Below are positions 24,050 through 34,655 of a stretch of DNA of 64,000 bases, one piece after another. The stretch is from Lampris incognitus. Lineage: Eukaryota > Chordata > Actinopteri > Lampriformes > Lampridae. The translations under genes were made by a program, and so were the position numbers. The DNA lies in assembly GCF_029633865.1 (NCBI RefSeq), contig NC_079224.1, forward strand, positions 23,988,895-24,052,894, read 5' to 3'. A model generated the notes under the pieces. The model was not told where the DNA came from. It saw nothing but the letters and a program-made list of their open reading frames with translations, and made no database searches. Position 1 is the first letter of the stretch. Each line of letters begins with the position of its first letter.

Positions 24050-25749
24050 TGAGAGAGAGTTGCAGGCACGGCTGCGAGGGTGGTGGGATCACAGGTGACA
24101 TCTTAATTGCCACGCATTGCCAGCTGCCAGCCTCTCAACCAACAACCAGTCAGCCAGCCACTCACTCAGCCGGGTTGTAAATGTGTCTCTGTAGCCAGAC
24201 AGGGCTTTAGGAGTCGACTGGCTCCACTCCGAGCTCCCACGGGTATTAGGTGCTCCAGTGTTAAGTTCCTTGCTCTCCATCCTTCCTGTGGAGAGACGCG
24301 AGGCATTGTCAACACAAGTCACTCTGAAACGGTCTAAGAAAGGGGGGGGGGGACAGACAGCGGAGAAAAACCAGGGCTTCTTTGTTGCTTTTGTTTTTTT
24401 AAAGCGTTTTGAGGTCAGGTTTTGTCAGGCTTTCATGAGATGGTTAGGTTGAGAAATTGCTGCAAAGGTGGTTTGTCGCTGTCCTTTTAAAAGTTCACCC
24501 AGCTATAGAATAAACCCCTAGCCTCACGTTTAATGCCTAACTCCTGACCTTCGAACTGTAACCTCCCACCTCTCACCCTTTCACATTTTCACCCTCCTGA
24601 GGTGTTGAATTTCTCAGAAGCAGTGGGCTCTGTTCAATAAATAAATAATTGGGGGATGCAGATAATCTAGATGCCAATGTCACGTAAGCTGGGTTTCAAT
24701 TTAAGGCACAAAGACGCCTACTCCCCTTTTCTGCATAACACATTTAATCTAAAATGAGAGCGCATAGACACTATGCATTAGCAGCAGGAATGTAAAGGTG
24801 GGAGGCGAGTTTTAAAGCAACATGTAATCGGGTAACGAGTGACTTGGTGCTGTTTTGTGAACTAGATTGCTCAGAAAATGGGTGATTAAGTTATTCTTGA
24901 ACCTTGCTATGAAGCAACTAAAGAAGGCCAATTTGGTAAATTGGTGTTGGTTTAGCTTGCAAATATCCAGGAATTGAAGCCTACCTAATATAAATACACA
25001 GCATGGTGTCTTCCACACCAGCGTCGCTAATGACTGGCAAAGCATATGAAATTTGTTGGGCTTAACATACCTCACAGGCTATTTATTCTAAAGCCGAGTC
25101 TCAATACGTCAGGTTGATTAGACAGTGTATGAATAGCAGCGATGTCAAGCGGTATGTGCTTATGTCCCATTAACAGTGGAGGTGTCAAACGGTATGTAAA
25201 TGAATTGATGGGAACACTCTGAGCTGCATATAAATATGAACCATTTGCCATCCATCCATGTGGATTTGGAGGTGCCTTTCCCCGAGAAGGGACACTAACA
25301 TTGTGACCTTCGAATTGAGTGCTGGTGCTAATTCAGATTTCCCCCTCCCCACCCCTAGCCCCACCCGAGTTGCCTGTCTACTGTGTTGGGTCTAAATAAA
25401 TGAAATGCTGAATTTGGACTGTTGGCAGATATTGATTTTAGAATAACGTGATCGTAAATTGATCCTCGTTGAAATAGTCTCAATGTTTTTTTGTTTTTGT
25501 TTTTTTGTTTGGTTGGGTTTTTTTTTGTTGCTTTGCTTCACAAAGCAGTAAGAGCATAAGGGCCAAGCCAGCTACAATAAAAAGCGCCCCCTTGGAGCCA
25601 GTAGGAATTCAGTGGCGGTTGCACAAGGACACTTAAGCACGGCAAAGTGTGCCAGCACTAATCTTCATCTTCCGCAGCAATGGCAGTCTCCCTAATAACT
25701 ACACGTCCCTGACTTTCCCTTTCCACTAGAAAATGGCTAAAAATACACA

Positions 25750-25816
<67 letters not shown>

Positions 25817-28800
25817 GCATAGGCATGTAAAATCATTGGTTTCTATGTTGTGAAACCCCTGTGTCTTTTCCCCTTTGTGCAGAGCGAGCGATTGCCAGAC
25901 ACGAGGTGCGGGAAATTGAGCAACGGCACACGCAGGACGGGCAACGTGAGCGCGAGGCCCCAGCATCACTGCTGTCTGACAGCGAGGATGTGGTGATCAT
26001 TTACAACCGTGTGCCCAAGACGGCCAGCACCTCTTTCACCAACATCGCCTACGACCTGTGCGGGAAGAACCGCTACCACGTCCTGCACATCAACACCACC
26101 AAGAACAACCCCGTCATGTCCATACAGGACCAGGTCAGAGCAAATTAACACTGCTTCTGTTATTGGTTAAAGGTCCAGATATGCTGCTGCATACTGCAGC
26201 ACTCTGTAAAACATGAATGGGTTTGGGAGGATTTAGGGCACATGTAGCCATCATTCATTTTTGAATGCAGATTACTGTTTTCTTGATGGTCTTTCATTAT
26301 TTTCTGTATTTTCTGCGTTGTTCACATCACATCAGAATCTCAAGCTACTAGGGGCGTCCGGGTAGTGTCTATTCCGTTGCCTACCAACACGGAGCTCACC
26401 GGATCGAATCCCAGTGTTACCTCCGGCTTGGTCAGGCGTCCTACAGACACAATTGGCCGTGTCTGCAGGTGGGAAGCCGGATGTGGGTGCGTGTCCTGGT
26501 TGCTGCACTAGCTCCTCCTCTGGTCGGTTGAGGTGCCTGTTTGGGGGGGAGGGGGAACTGGGGGGAATAGCGTGATCCTCCCACGCACTACGTCCCCCTG
26601 GAGAAACTCCTCACTGTCAGGTGAAAAGAAGCAGCTGGTGACTCCACATGTATCGAAGGAGGTATGTGGTAGTCTGCAGCCCTCCCGGGATCGGCAGAGG
26701 GGTTGGAGCAGTGACTGGGAAAGAGTAGGGTAATGGGCCGAATACAATTGGGAAGAAAAAGGGGGGGGATCCCAAAAAAAAAATTCTCATGCTACTCCAT
26801 TCTTTCTTTATTACAATTAGGAATGCATACGAAATCTGGCCGATACCAGGATAAAATGGAGTATCGCTATCAGAGACTTTACCCAAGGCTAAAATCTCAC
26901 ATTATAAGCCATGGTCAAACATTTCATAGTAAAATGTCTCGATTTACTGCATTTTAGGCACACGGAAGCCTGTATTTCTTTGAAAGTGGGGGGGGGGGGG
27001 AAATCTGGTTATTTATTCTTTAATTTTTTATTTCTTTATCAATGACAACTTTGTGTAGTCCTGTATTCATGACAAATAAGCTGAGGTCAGCTGTATGAGT
27101 TGACTTGAGAGGGACTATGATAAACTGTGTGATTACAGGAGAATTTTCACCCACTGCTTCATGGATGGGGAGGGAAGAGGAATTTAATTACTGTGTGCCT
27201 TGCCCTAGGTGCGGTTTGTGAAGAATGTAACAGAATGGAGGGAAATGAAGCCAGCCTTCTACCACGGACATGTCTCCTTCCTCGATTTTACCAAGTAAAT
27301 AAATAGTCCGGTGTTGTATTCATAGTGGCATGTATCACCAGCAAGTGCACCACTTTAGCTACCCTGTTGTGGCTTTGTGCTGTTGTCTCCACCCTGTGGT
27401 CACTTAGAATGATTCAGTTAACACAGCTGAGTTTAGTCTTTGACCGCAGAAAGTCTGTATGATATTTATCCATCGAGCTCTTAACATACCAATATGTAGA
27501 TTAATATCTCTGTACTTTGATGTTTGTTTTACCTACAGCCCCTGTTATCCCTTAAGCATTAGAAACTGTCTTTATTCCAGTACGAGATGGATATTATCAA
27601 GTTTTGACACTAGTTGTGGTACTCTGTAATCACCATTAGGACTGATTTAAATGGGTTTATTGTGTAACTTGTCAGTTTTGAGGGCCCCTAACCCAAGTCA
27701 TTGCCTCTCCCACCCAGGTTTGGAGTGAAGAGGAAGCCTATCTACATCAATGTGATCCGGGACCCCATTGAGAGACTTGTGTCCTACTATTACTTCCTAC
27801 GCTTTGGAGATGACTACAGACCAGGCCTGAGGCGCAGGAAACAAGGAGACAAGAAGGTGCAAATTCTGAATGTGTTATTACATATAAATTGCCTATCTTA
27901 TTTAGTTTCTAATTTAGTTTCTAATGTCTACTGGTTTATGTTTTATGTTTATTGGATAAATCACCCCTACATGCATTGCTACCAGAGACTCAAAATGCTG
28001 ACATGGTCACAGTATACCGGAGGCGTTTGTTGATCTGAATTTAAAGAGAGGATGCTGTCGTCACAGGCTTGCGTTGCATTCATCAATACTTGCTGTAGGA
28101 TATTTTCACATTGTGCGCTTTTTATTCAGACGTTTGATGAATGTGTGTCAGCGGGGGGCTCTGACTGCGCACCTGAGAAGCTCTGGCTGCAGATTCCCTT
28201 TTTCTGCGGTCACTACTCTGAATGCTGGTATGTATTCATTCTCCCCTATCTACTACCTGACGGCACACACAACACCATTCAGACGATACAGAGCTGTCTT
28301 TTCTACACAGGTTCATTGGGCTTCTACTGGGTTACAATGGAATATAAATATATTTTTCCAGTATTTGAAATCATACGGGTAGTGGATAATTTAGCTCATC
28401 TTCAAGTAGCGTTTCCACTTTTCTAGCCACTCAAGTGTTTGAGGGGGAAGTTGAATTAAGTGCACTGTAAGTAGTTTGGATAATTCAGTGCCGGGCAAAG
28501 ACATCTACACTCAAAGAGCTTCAAGGTATGCTACATTAAGCCTTATAGCGCCGTGCTGTCACTTCTGTTCAGTTTCTCAAGGTCTCTGATGGCTCTACCA
28601 GCCTTGATATGTTCTCTCCACATAGTAATCTGTATCAGTCTATCCTACTGTTCGTCTTTGCTCCACTCCCTCCCCATCACCTTACTCCTTCCTTCTTAAT
28701 CTCTCCTTGACTTCCTTTTTGAGTTTTTTTTGGGGGGGGGGGGTTTCCTCCTTTTTCTTCCCAATTGTACTTGGCCAATTATCCCACTCTTCCGGGCCGT

Positions 28801-31800
28801 CCCAGTTGCTGCTCCGGCCCCTCTGCCGATCCGGGGAGGGCTGCAGACTACCACATGTCTTCTCCGATATATGTGGAGTCGCCAGCCGTTTCTTTTCACC
28901 TGACAGTGAGGAGTTTCGCCAGGGGGACGTAGCGCGTGAGAGGATCACGCTATTCCCCTCAGTTCCCCCTCCCCCCTGAACAGGTGCCCCGACCGACCAG
29001 CGGAGATGCTAGTGCAGTGACCAGGACACATACTCACATCCAGCTTCCCTACCGGCAAACACTGCCAATTGTGTCTGTAGGGACGCCTGACCAAGCCGGA
29101 GGTAACATGGGGATTCGAACTGGTGATCCCTATGTTGGTAGGCAACGGGATAGACCGCTACGCTACCCAGACGTCCCCCCCCCTTTTGAGTTTTTTAACA
29201 CTCTGCCCCTTTACACGCTCTTTACCCTCTTTGTGCACCGAGAAGATGTGGGCCAGTTTGCCTGCGTACTCTTTTCAGATTACACCAAATGTACAAAATG
29301 TCATTGGACTTAGACTGCTTTTAGTGTCATTGCCTCATATGCATGTCCCATACATACAGGGGCACGAGATTACGTTTCACACGGACCACAGTGCCACATA
29401 AAAACAAATAGCACACAATAAATATTAAAAACAAGAAGTGCATTAAAAGCAAAAATCACTTCATTATTAGCTCTGTTATTATTAAGAGTTATTATTAGAG
29501 CGTCAGTGTTAGCTCTATTTGGTTGTGTTTTGTTATGTTGTAAACTTAACACATTTAAATGGTGAAAAGACATCCCCGTGTTTCATCACCACCACTAACT
29601 TGAAAGAGACTGAGAAACTGGTTACTGTGCTATTCAGTTGGACTCAAACGAGATCTTTTGAGGTATTTATGAAATTAAAATTCTTTAACTATGGAATATT
29701 TAACCTGCACTATCTTGGGCTCTGCAAACTGTACTTAATGTATTAGTTTTATGTGTCTTGCCAATGCTCATTTGCAAATCAAATCAGCATTCCTGCCCAG
29801 AAGATTTGGCAGTCAACTCGATGCAGTTTGTGCTATCCGCAAAACATTCGCTGTATGCTGAAGTATTGGCCTGCACATTGTATGGCAAAGTATTAGCACG
29901 CACTGTGGCAAACTAAGTGATTGCTGAACACAGAGGTGAAACTGCTACCTGTCCTCCAGTTAGGAAATTGCAAGATGATCAAAGAGCTTTTTGGTCAGGA
30001 AGTCAATAAAATTCCCTCAAACAATTGTATCCGGCCAATTACCCAACTCTTCCAAGCCGTCTCGGTCGCTGCTCCATCCCCTCTGCCGATCCGGGAACGG
30101 CTGCAGACTACCACATGCCTCCTCTGATACATGTGGAGTCACCAGCCGCTTCTTTTCACCTGACAGTAAGGAGTTTCGTCAGGGGGTCATAGCACGTGGG
30201 AGGATCACACTATTCCCCCCAGTTCCCCCTCCCCTCTTAACAGGCGCCCCAGCCAACCAGAGGAGGTGTTGGTGCAGCAACCAGGACACATACCCACATC
30301 CAGCTTCCCACCCTCAGGCACAGCCAATTGTGTCTGTAGGGGACGCCTAACCAAGCCGGAGGTAACACGGGGATTCGAACCGGCGATCCCCATGTTGGTA
30401 GGGACGCCTGACCAAGCCGGAGGTAACATGGGAATTCGAACCGGCGATCCCCATGTTGGTAGGGACGCCTGACCAAGCCGGAGGTAAAATGGATTCAAAC
30501 CGGCAATCCCCATGTTGGTAGGCAACGGAATAGACCGCTGTGCTACTTGGACGCCCCTTTTTTTTTTTTAACCCAGACTTCATTAAAATGTCTGGCATCA
30601 TTTTGGATCATACAAAAGCAAACTTCACTGATCGCTTTGGTACCAAGAAACATGAACACTGCTGAATCTTCTCGCTGGGCTTCAGCAGTCTAAATGGGAC
30701 AATTGTTTCAACCTCCAAAAACCATGATATATCTTCTTTCTCAAACGAGAAGCTTTAATGAATCATATCATCAATCCTCATATATTTTATGTTTATTCAG
30801 ACTATGCTTTGAATGGTAGCAAAATGTGATTTGGACCTACTTTCGTACATCCCAATCATCTGTTTTATGACTATTGTGTGATGGAACATATTAAGACATG
30901 TCTGACTGTATTTTTGGCTCACAGTTTTCAAAAAAGGAGATATATCACAGTTTTTGAAGGCTTAAACGATTGCCTTGTCCCATTTGACTGTTTAGAAGCG
31001 AGAAGATTCAACAAAACGGCCAGTCTCTCAATACTGAAGCGATCAGGGAAGTTTCTGTCTATTCGATTCAGAACTTTACCCGGGTTTTAATGAGGTCTAG
31101 GTTGGGGGGAAAAACAAGGGAACCTATCATTTAACCTCCATTTCTCCTTCCTGTCTCATTACTCCTCGTTTCCACATAATTACAGTTATTAACTTTATTT
31201 ATTATTTGATATAAAGTCCTGCCACCATATTATCCATACTTAACTCCATTTGATATTTTCCTTTAATTTCTCCATCCACTCTCTTCCATCGTTCGCTCCA
31301 CCGCTCGTTCTGTTCTCTCCTACTTGTCTCTTCACCTTCCTCTAACCCCTTCCTCTCAATCCATCACACTCCTCACTCCCTCTCTCTATGCACCTTCTGA
31401 TTCTCCCACTCCCCTTCTGTTTGCTCTCTTCAGATTCTCTCTTCCCTTCTGCGTTCTCTCCCATTCTTGATGTCTCCCTTGTATCCCTTCTTCCTATCTC
31501 CTCTGCCCATGATTCCTTGGTTCCTGTCTTTTCTTCTTCTTCATTTTCAATGGGAATTTCAGTCACCTAGCATCCAGCAGTGCTTTCGTTGATAAAACAA
31601 GACACGACAATAGGGAAAGTATCGGTATCTGCATAAAGCAATCTGAACCTTTCCACAGGAATGTGGGAAGCCACTGGGCCCTGGAGCAGGCAAAATTCAA
31701 CCTGGTTAATGAGTACATGCTGGTTGGGGTGACGGAGGAGCTGGAAGACTTTGTCATGATGCTGGAGGCTGCACTACCACGCTTCTTCAAGGGAGCCACT

Positions 31801-32471
31801 GAGCTTTACAAAACAGGTGCTACTGTTGGGAGGGACTAAACACTGAAGATTGTTTTTTTTTTTAATCCCAACTGCCCACTCACCACGAAAAAGGAAAAAA
31901 ATATGTGTAGAGGTGCTACTGTTGTCTTTATTTCCTCTCTTGAGTTGAATTCAGATAAATGTGGACTTGTGTCCTCAGTGATCAGCACAGGCTGATCACC
32001 TCAGAGCAACTTATAACAAAGAACATTGTGGCAGTCAAGTTGTATTTGTAGCAACTGTATTGCCGCATTCAAACATGTTACTTTTTGAGCTATGCTTCTC
32101 CAGAAGCTAAAAAAGTATTTAAAATGTAGTCATGCTTTTTGCCTCCTGTCACTCCTGTCTTGTTATCTAGTACAGGTGCTACAAAAAAAATTACCTGACT
32201 TCACGGGGTTTAATACTTTACCTTACGTCTTCTACCTTATTCTGCAGGGAAGAAATCCCACCTGAGGAAGACGAGTGAGAAGAAGCCCCCTACCAAGGAG
32301 TCAGTTGCCAAGTTGCAGCAGTCAGCCATATGGAAGATGGAGAACGAGTTCTATGAGTTTGCCCTAGAACAGTTCCAGTTTGTCAGGGCCCATGCCGTCA
32401 GGGAAAAGGACGGAGAGCTCTACCTGCTGGCCCAGAACTTCTTCTACGAGAAAATCTACCCTAAAAATTAG
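7621..32471 (+). CDS. hs2st1: Heparan sulfate 2-O-sulfotransferase 1, complete
   Basis: Transfers sulfate from PAPS to C2 of iduronic (and some glucuronic) acid in heparan sulfate, in the Golgi. Coding exons: 7621-7744, 25883-26133, 27209-27294, 27718-27856, 28130-28227, 31659-31816, 32248-32471. They total 1080 bases including TAG, giving 359 residues (human 356), with consistent phases and GT-AG sites. Type II membrane anchor at about residues 11-28 ([17 protein letters not shown]), then a coiled stem ([10 protein letters not shown]). The PAPS 5'-phosphosulfate loop RVPKTAST has Lys87. Catalytic His144 and His146 lie in FYHGHVS. The 3'-phosphate site [14 protein letters not shown] has Arg168 and Ser176. 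N-glycosylation sequons are at Asn112 (NTT) and Asn131 (NVT). Numbering is four above human throughout this core. The C-terminus [14 protein letters not shown] is conserved. It appears intact and functional. Confidence 0.97.
8530..8800 (-). mobile_element. Degenerate LINE fragment (C-terminal reverse transcriptase end)
   Basis: The minus strand encodes [14 protein letters not shown] and [16 protein letters not shown], a pattern I know from the C-terminal end of fish non-LTR retrotransposon ORF2 proteins. Only this fragment remains. The family was not assigned. Confidence 0.55.
9549..9583. repeat. CA/CG alternating tract
   Basis: (CA)n-(CG)n-(CA)n with a central CGCGCGCGCGC core. Potentially Z-DNA forming. 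Confidence 0.85.
9997..10028. repeat. (TG)n microsatellite
   Basis: About 16 TG units. Confidence 0.95.
11351..11400. repeat. Left copy of 50-bp direct repeat flanking SINE copy A
   Basis: Starts AACAAAACAGGACATTGTGA and ends AGAAAATCTT. Matches 11847-11896 with five substitutions in 50 bases. Confidence 0.85.
11404..11846 (+). mobile_element. tRNA-derived SINE (family 2), copy A
   Basis: Head GGTCGTCCGGGTTGTGTAGC with box A-like and box B-like (CAGTTCGAATCCC) motifs. The body has ACAGACACAATTGGCC and CACTGTCAGGTGAAAA, then TCCACATGTATCGGAGGAGG, and it ends AATTGGCCAGATACAATTGA plus a G/A-rich tail. The same body occurs in five other copies here. Flanked on both sides by a 50-bp direct repeat (see 11351-11896). 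Confidence 0.85.
11847..11896. repeat. Right copy of 50-bp direct repeat flanking SINE copy A
   Basis: Starts AACAAAACAGGACCTTGTGA and ends AGAAAATCTT. Partner of 11351-11400. It is longer than a normal SINE target duplication. Confidence 0.85.
13384..13425. repeat. (CA)n microsatellite
   Basis: Interrupted CA run of about 20 units in hs2st1 intron 1. Confidence 0.9.
15056..15112 (-). repeat. Fragment of a dispersed repeat with GGAT-type tail
   Basis: On the minus strand it reads CCCTGAGAGCAGGATAAGCG followed by a (GGAT)n tail. The same motif recurs at 38057-38126, 45098-45150 and, inverted, at 45464-45500. It is a common 3'-end fragment in fish; the parent element was not assigned. Confidence 0.6.
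16304..16333. repeat. Perfect short hairpin
   Basis: Arms GTCATTACTGGTG and CACCAGTAATGAC are perfect inverted repeats around TCAT. Confidence 0.9.
17179..17265. repeat. (TC)n tract with C11 run
   Basis: About 32 TC units, then 11 C and more TC. hs2st1 intron 1. Confidence 0.95.
18700..20219. mobile_element. MITE-like element carrying a nested Tc1 copy
   Basis: Left end GGCTGGGCAATAATTCAATA (18700) and right end CCATATTGCTCAGCAC (20219) form an imperfect terminal inverted repeat. The left part resembles 43527-43795 (shared TTGTTGTCT, AATTTTTCACAAAA and GAAATATTTGAG), which is a second copy. The interior is a Tc1 element. No target duplication was resolved. Confidence 0.6.
18957..20150 (+). 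mobile_element. Degenerate Tc1-like transposon, copy 1
   Basis: Inverted ends contain AGCCAAAACATTAAAACCAC at the left and GGTTTTAATGTTTTGGCTGA at the right. Between them are pieces of a Tc1 transposase: a helix-turn-helix region ([15 protein letters not shown]) and the DDE region, including DNAPCHTA, where a stop precedes the aspartate. Frameshifts and stops are scattered through it. It is nested in the MITE at 18700-20219. Confidence 0.88.
20512..20577. repeat. (TC)n microsatellite
   Basis: About 33 units, bracketed by the motif TGTTCTATATCCTCTCT on both sides. Confidence 0.95.
20836..20888. repeat. (AG)n microsatellite
   Basis: About 26 units in hs2st1 intron 1, only about 260 bases after a long TC tract on the same strand. 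Confidence 0.95.
21095..21245 (+). mobile_element. SINE-like 3' fragment (third family)
   Basis: Contains GGGATTCGAACCTG, GGGGACCTTTGCTGCACGT and a terminal CAAATAAAGGCTAGCAA followed by an A-rich tail. This matches my recollection of the 3' half of a common fish tRNA-derived SINE. The head is missing or too diverged to see. Confidence 0.45.
21892..21942. repeat. (AG)n microsatellite
   Basis: About 25 units. Confidence 0.95.
22874..23434. mobile_element. Non-autonomous hAT-type element with 8-bp target duplication
   Basis: Starts TAGGGCTGGGTATTGGC and ends GCGTGGCCCTA, a short imperfect inverted terminal repeat. The flanking 8 bases GAGTGAAG (22866-22873) and GAGTGAAG (23435-23442) are identical, which is the hAT target-site signature. 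The 561-bp interior is AT-rich with CGATACGATGCG-type subterminal repeats and no transposase. Confidence 0.8.
23983..24047. repeat. (TG)n microsatellite
   Basis: About 32 units. Confidence 0.95.
25745..25813. repeat. (CA)n microsatellite just upstream of hs2st1 exon 2
   Basis: About 34 units, ending some 70 bases before the exon 2 acceptor. Confidence 0.95.
25883..26133 (+). CDS. hs2st1: hs2st1 coding exon 2 (PAPS-binding loop)
   Basis: 251 bases, acceptor ...ctttgtgcag, donor gtcaga. Begins [17 protein letters not shown], contains [16 protein letters not shown] and the sequon NTT, and ends MSIQDQ at phase 0. Confidence 0.97.
26134..27208 (+). other. hs2st1: hs2st1 intron 2
   Basis: Contains one full-length SINE (26351-26786) with a recognisable target duplication, and a G12 run near 26989. 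Nothing else was recognised. Confidence 0.85.
26351..26786 (+). mobile_element. tRNA-derived SINE (family 2), copy B
   Basis: Head GGGGCGTCCGGGTAG through the body to an A-tail. Flanks TCTCAAGCTACT (left) and TCTCATGCTACT (right) form a target duplication with one mismatch. A few bases of box A are missing (GGTAGTGTCTATTCC). Confidence 0.88.
27209..27294 (+). CDS. hs2st1: hs2st1 coding exon 3 (catalytic histidines)
   Basis: 86 bases, acceptor tgccctag, donor gtaaat. Encodes [20 protein letters not shown] plus HVSFLDFTK, with the catalytic HGH pair and the sequon NVT. Confidence 0.96.
27718..27856 (+). CDS. hs2st1: hs2st1 coding exon 4 (3'-phosphate-binding segment)
   Basis: 139 bases, acceptor cacccag, donor gtgcaa. 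Encodes [20 protein letters not shown] and the basic loop [11 protein letters not shown]. Ends in phase 0. The 422-base intron before it shows nothing notable. Confidence 0.97.
28130..28227 (+). CDS. hs2st1: hs2st1 coding exon 5
   Basis: 98 bases, acceptor tttattcag, donor gtatgt. Encodes [20 protein letters not shown] and [11 protein letters not shown], the cysteine-containing substrate-side segment. Ends inside a Trp codon. Confidence 0.96.
28730..29183 (-). mobile_element. tRNA-derived SINE (family 2), copy C
   Basis: Full-length on the minus strand. The head is near 29183 (GGACGTCTGGGTAGCGTAGC on the minus strand). Flanked by TTTTGAGTTTTTT on both sides (28717-28729 and 29184-29196), a clear target duplication. 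Confidence 0.88.
29555..29800 (+). repeat. Diverged copy of hs2st1 3' UTR sequence inside intron 5
   Basis: Shares the order TGAAAAGA..ATCCCC..TTCA(C/T)C..CCACTACTAAC..GAGAAACT..TACTGTGCT..GTACTT(A/G)ATGTATT..CTTG..TGCCCAG with 33078-33303, on the same strand. It may be a partial duplication or two copies of an unnamed repeat. Confidence 0.7.
30020..30557 (-). mobile_element. tRNA-derived SINE (family 2), copy D, with triplicated box-B segment
   Basis: Same body as the other copies, but the head region around box B is present three times in tandem (30336-30397, 30398-30458, 30459-30517). This makes the element about 120 bases longer than its relatives. Confidence 0.88.
31659..31816 (+). CDS. 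hs2st1: hs2st1 coding exon 6
   Basis: 158 bases, acceptor tttccacag, donor gtgcta. Encodes [20 protein letters not shown] followed by [20 protein letters not shown]. Ends in phase 1. Confidence 0.97.
32248..32471 (+). CDS. hs2st1: hs2st1 coding exon 7 and stop codon
   Basis: Acceptor tattctgcag. Encodes [20 protein letters not shown] through [20 protein letters not shown] to IYPKN and TAG at 32469-32471. This is the conserved HS2ST1 C-terminus, needed for trimer formation in the family. Confidence 0.97.
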
Positions 32472-34655
32472 CTAAGTTGCACACACCCGCGGAAGAGTTT
32501 GGTGTGTCAGTTGAATGCTCTGTACAGTCTTGATCTCTCACACACACTGAGGAGAAACAAGAAACTGAATAGGGAAGCAGTTAGAGGCTAACTGGACAAA
32601 GACTGCTGTTGACTTTGAGGTTGCCCTCTGAGAGCTATCTGATTTGGAGCAAACGACTGAGCTAAAGAGACAACCCCCAGTTTTGAGGTACTAGGGAGAT
32701 TCTGAATGTGACTGGTAAGCCTTCTACATTCATCTCTGGGCCAGCCAACTGAAACCAAGAGTCATGAGAATCAATATCCTCCTGATCAACAGTGTCAATA
32801 GGTCATGTTCCCACCAACCTGAGCCCAAGACTCCCCCTCGCTCCCATGTGAAAGGTCATTTTGTGAAGGGTTTTCCAGCCACAGGACCAGAGACAACCTG
32901 GCCGGCAACTGGTCAGACTGTAACTTTTGATTGATCACGCAACAACTATTCCATCCAAAGGAAGCATTTTTATCAGCTGTGTTCTGTTTAGTTGTTTTTT
33001 TTTTGGGGGGGGGGTTGCATTATTTTTAACCAACTTTACCATCATTGCATTTGATACATAAAGACAGGGGCATTTTAATAATGAAAAGATATCCCCATGA
33101 TTCACCGCCACTACTAACATAAAGACATTAAAGTGTGAGAAACTACTGTGCTGTATTATTGGACTTGAGCAAGAGCTGTTGAGATTTTTATGACATTAAA
33201 CTCCTGTGACCATAGACTATTTACTGGGGCAAGCGTATGTGGTTTATATACTGTACTTGATGTATTTGTTTTTTGAATCTTGTAAATGTACATCCTTGCC
33301 CAGGTGTTTCTTTGGTAACACAGGAAGTGTTTACACATGATGTACTTAAACTGTGGAAGAACACAATGGCAACGATGCTGCTGCTGTATATATTTACTAA
33401 TTTTAGTACGTTTTATTTCCGGTAAGCTGGTGATGCGATTAACTTATTTGCACTGTGGTGACGCCTTTGATAAATTAACAGTCTGTGCATTTAACGGTGT
33501 TTAAATTTGGTCTTCTTTTTTTTTCAACAACCTGCTTTATTGCTTTCATGTCTGATATTTTTTATTTCATTGGTGATCCACAGTTAAACATGGATGCCTA
33601 CAAGGATGGTACCCCGCTGCTGAACGCTCCACTCTTGTTTTTTGTGCAACCATACATACTTATTTGATAAAATGATTTGCTAATTTCATGATGGATCTAC
33701 TCCAGCTTCCTTGATTTTCCTTAAGCTAGGGGCCTATTTATGGCCAATTAAAATGTAAGAAGGCACCCCTCACTAAGATGCTAACTACCACAAGCTCAGA
33801 TGGAAAAGCCCTCAAAATGACATTAAGTATTGATTTCATTCAGCCAATCCAGTCATTTAGTCAACTTGTCTTCGGTCTCAGCAGAGGCTCTTGTTTGAAA
33901 GGCTCATTGATATGCTAATTGGGTGCTGCGTATTTTGTCCCATTTGTATACAGTCAATTCACTCGAGATGGGAAATCCCACATTCCAAAACTCATTATAA
34001 CCGTATTTTAATTCAAAGAGGAATGGGTTCAGATCTCCAAATTAGGAAGGTGTCTAGCTGCAACGACTGGAGACTAAAATTACTATGTGCCTTCTCTACA
34101 CCCAATTCTCTCCATTTGTATTGGAGATTTTTGTCTGCTGGAATGTCACCGTTTTTGTTAAAACCGTTTCCTTTTTCGCCTGCCAAAAATATACTGCTCA
34201 AGAAAATTTAATGCATGTTTTGTTTTGTTATTTTTGTACACCCGTATATGTATGTGTGCGTGTTTATGTATTAAAAATAGACCAAGATATTTTTGAATCA
34301 AAGGAATTTAAGATGGATCATTTCACGACTGGTAACCTGTAGGGGGCGATAAAGAACAGTCTGCTCCTTACGGCGCTCAATGTGTGTGTCTGTTCACATT
34401 CATTTTCTCACCCTTTGACTTAATTTTCATGGTTTGTTTTGACAAATGTATTAATTTTATGGACAAATATACCATTTTTATAAAGGTATTTCCCCTCAGT
34501 AAATTTTGCAACTGCTGAGGCATAAGGACATTTTTCACTTTTAATTCAAAATCTGTCCTTTGTTTGGTGTTTGGTGCCCTACAACATATGTTTCACATTT
34601 TCTTTAGAAGTGGCAACCGCTATCTTATTGTGGTAGCCCTCTGCTGCTGAATAAA
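32472..34655 (+). other. hs2st1: hs2st1 3' UTR (extent inferred)
   Basis: Non-coding sequence follows the stop. The first canonical AATAAA I noticed is at 34650-34655, with weaker ATTAAA sites near 33192 and 34270, so the UTR end is uncertain. The stretch 33078-33303 resembles intron 5 sequence at 29555-29800. A G10 run lies near 33005. Confidence 0.5.

Larger units (their letters stand above)
7745..25882 (+). other. hs2st1: hs2st1 intron 1 (18.1 kb)
   Basis: No additional exon was recognised. It holds a LINE relic (8530-8800), a SINE (11404-11846), a Tc1 copy inside a MITE (18700-20219), a SINE tail (21095-21245), a hAT MITE (22874-23434), a possible MITE end near 14944, a GGAT-type repeat fragment (15056-15112) and many long TC, AG, TG and CA tracts. 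The stretch 21955-22345 looks non-repetitive. Confidence 0.8.
28228..31658 (+). other. hs2st1: hs2st1 intron 5 (3.4 kb)
   Basis: Holds two minus-strand SINEs (28730-29183 and 30020-30557, the latter with a triplicated segment). Between them lies a stretch (29555-29800) resembling the gene's own 3' UTR. The rest includes a pyrimidine-rich region (31260-31560). Confidence 0.85.

Noticed and set aside
31342-31566. Glu/Arg-rich ORF before hs2st1 exon 6
   Set aside because: Low-complexity translation of a pyrimidine-rich intron segment.
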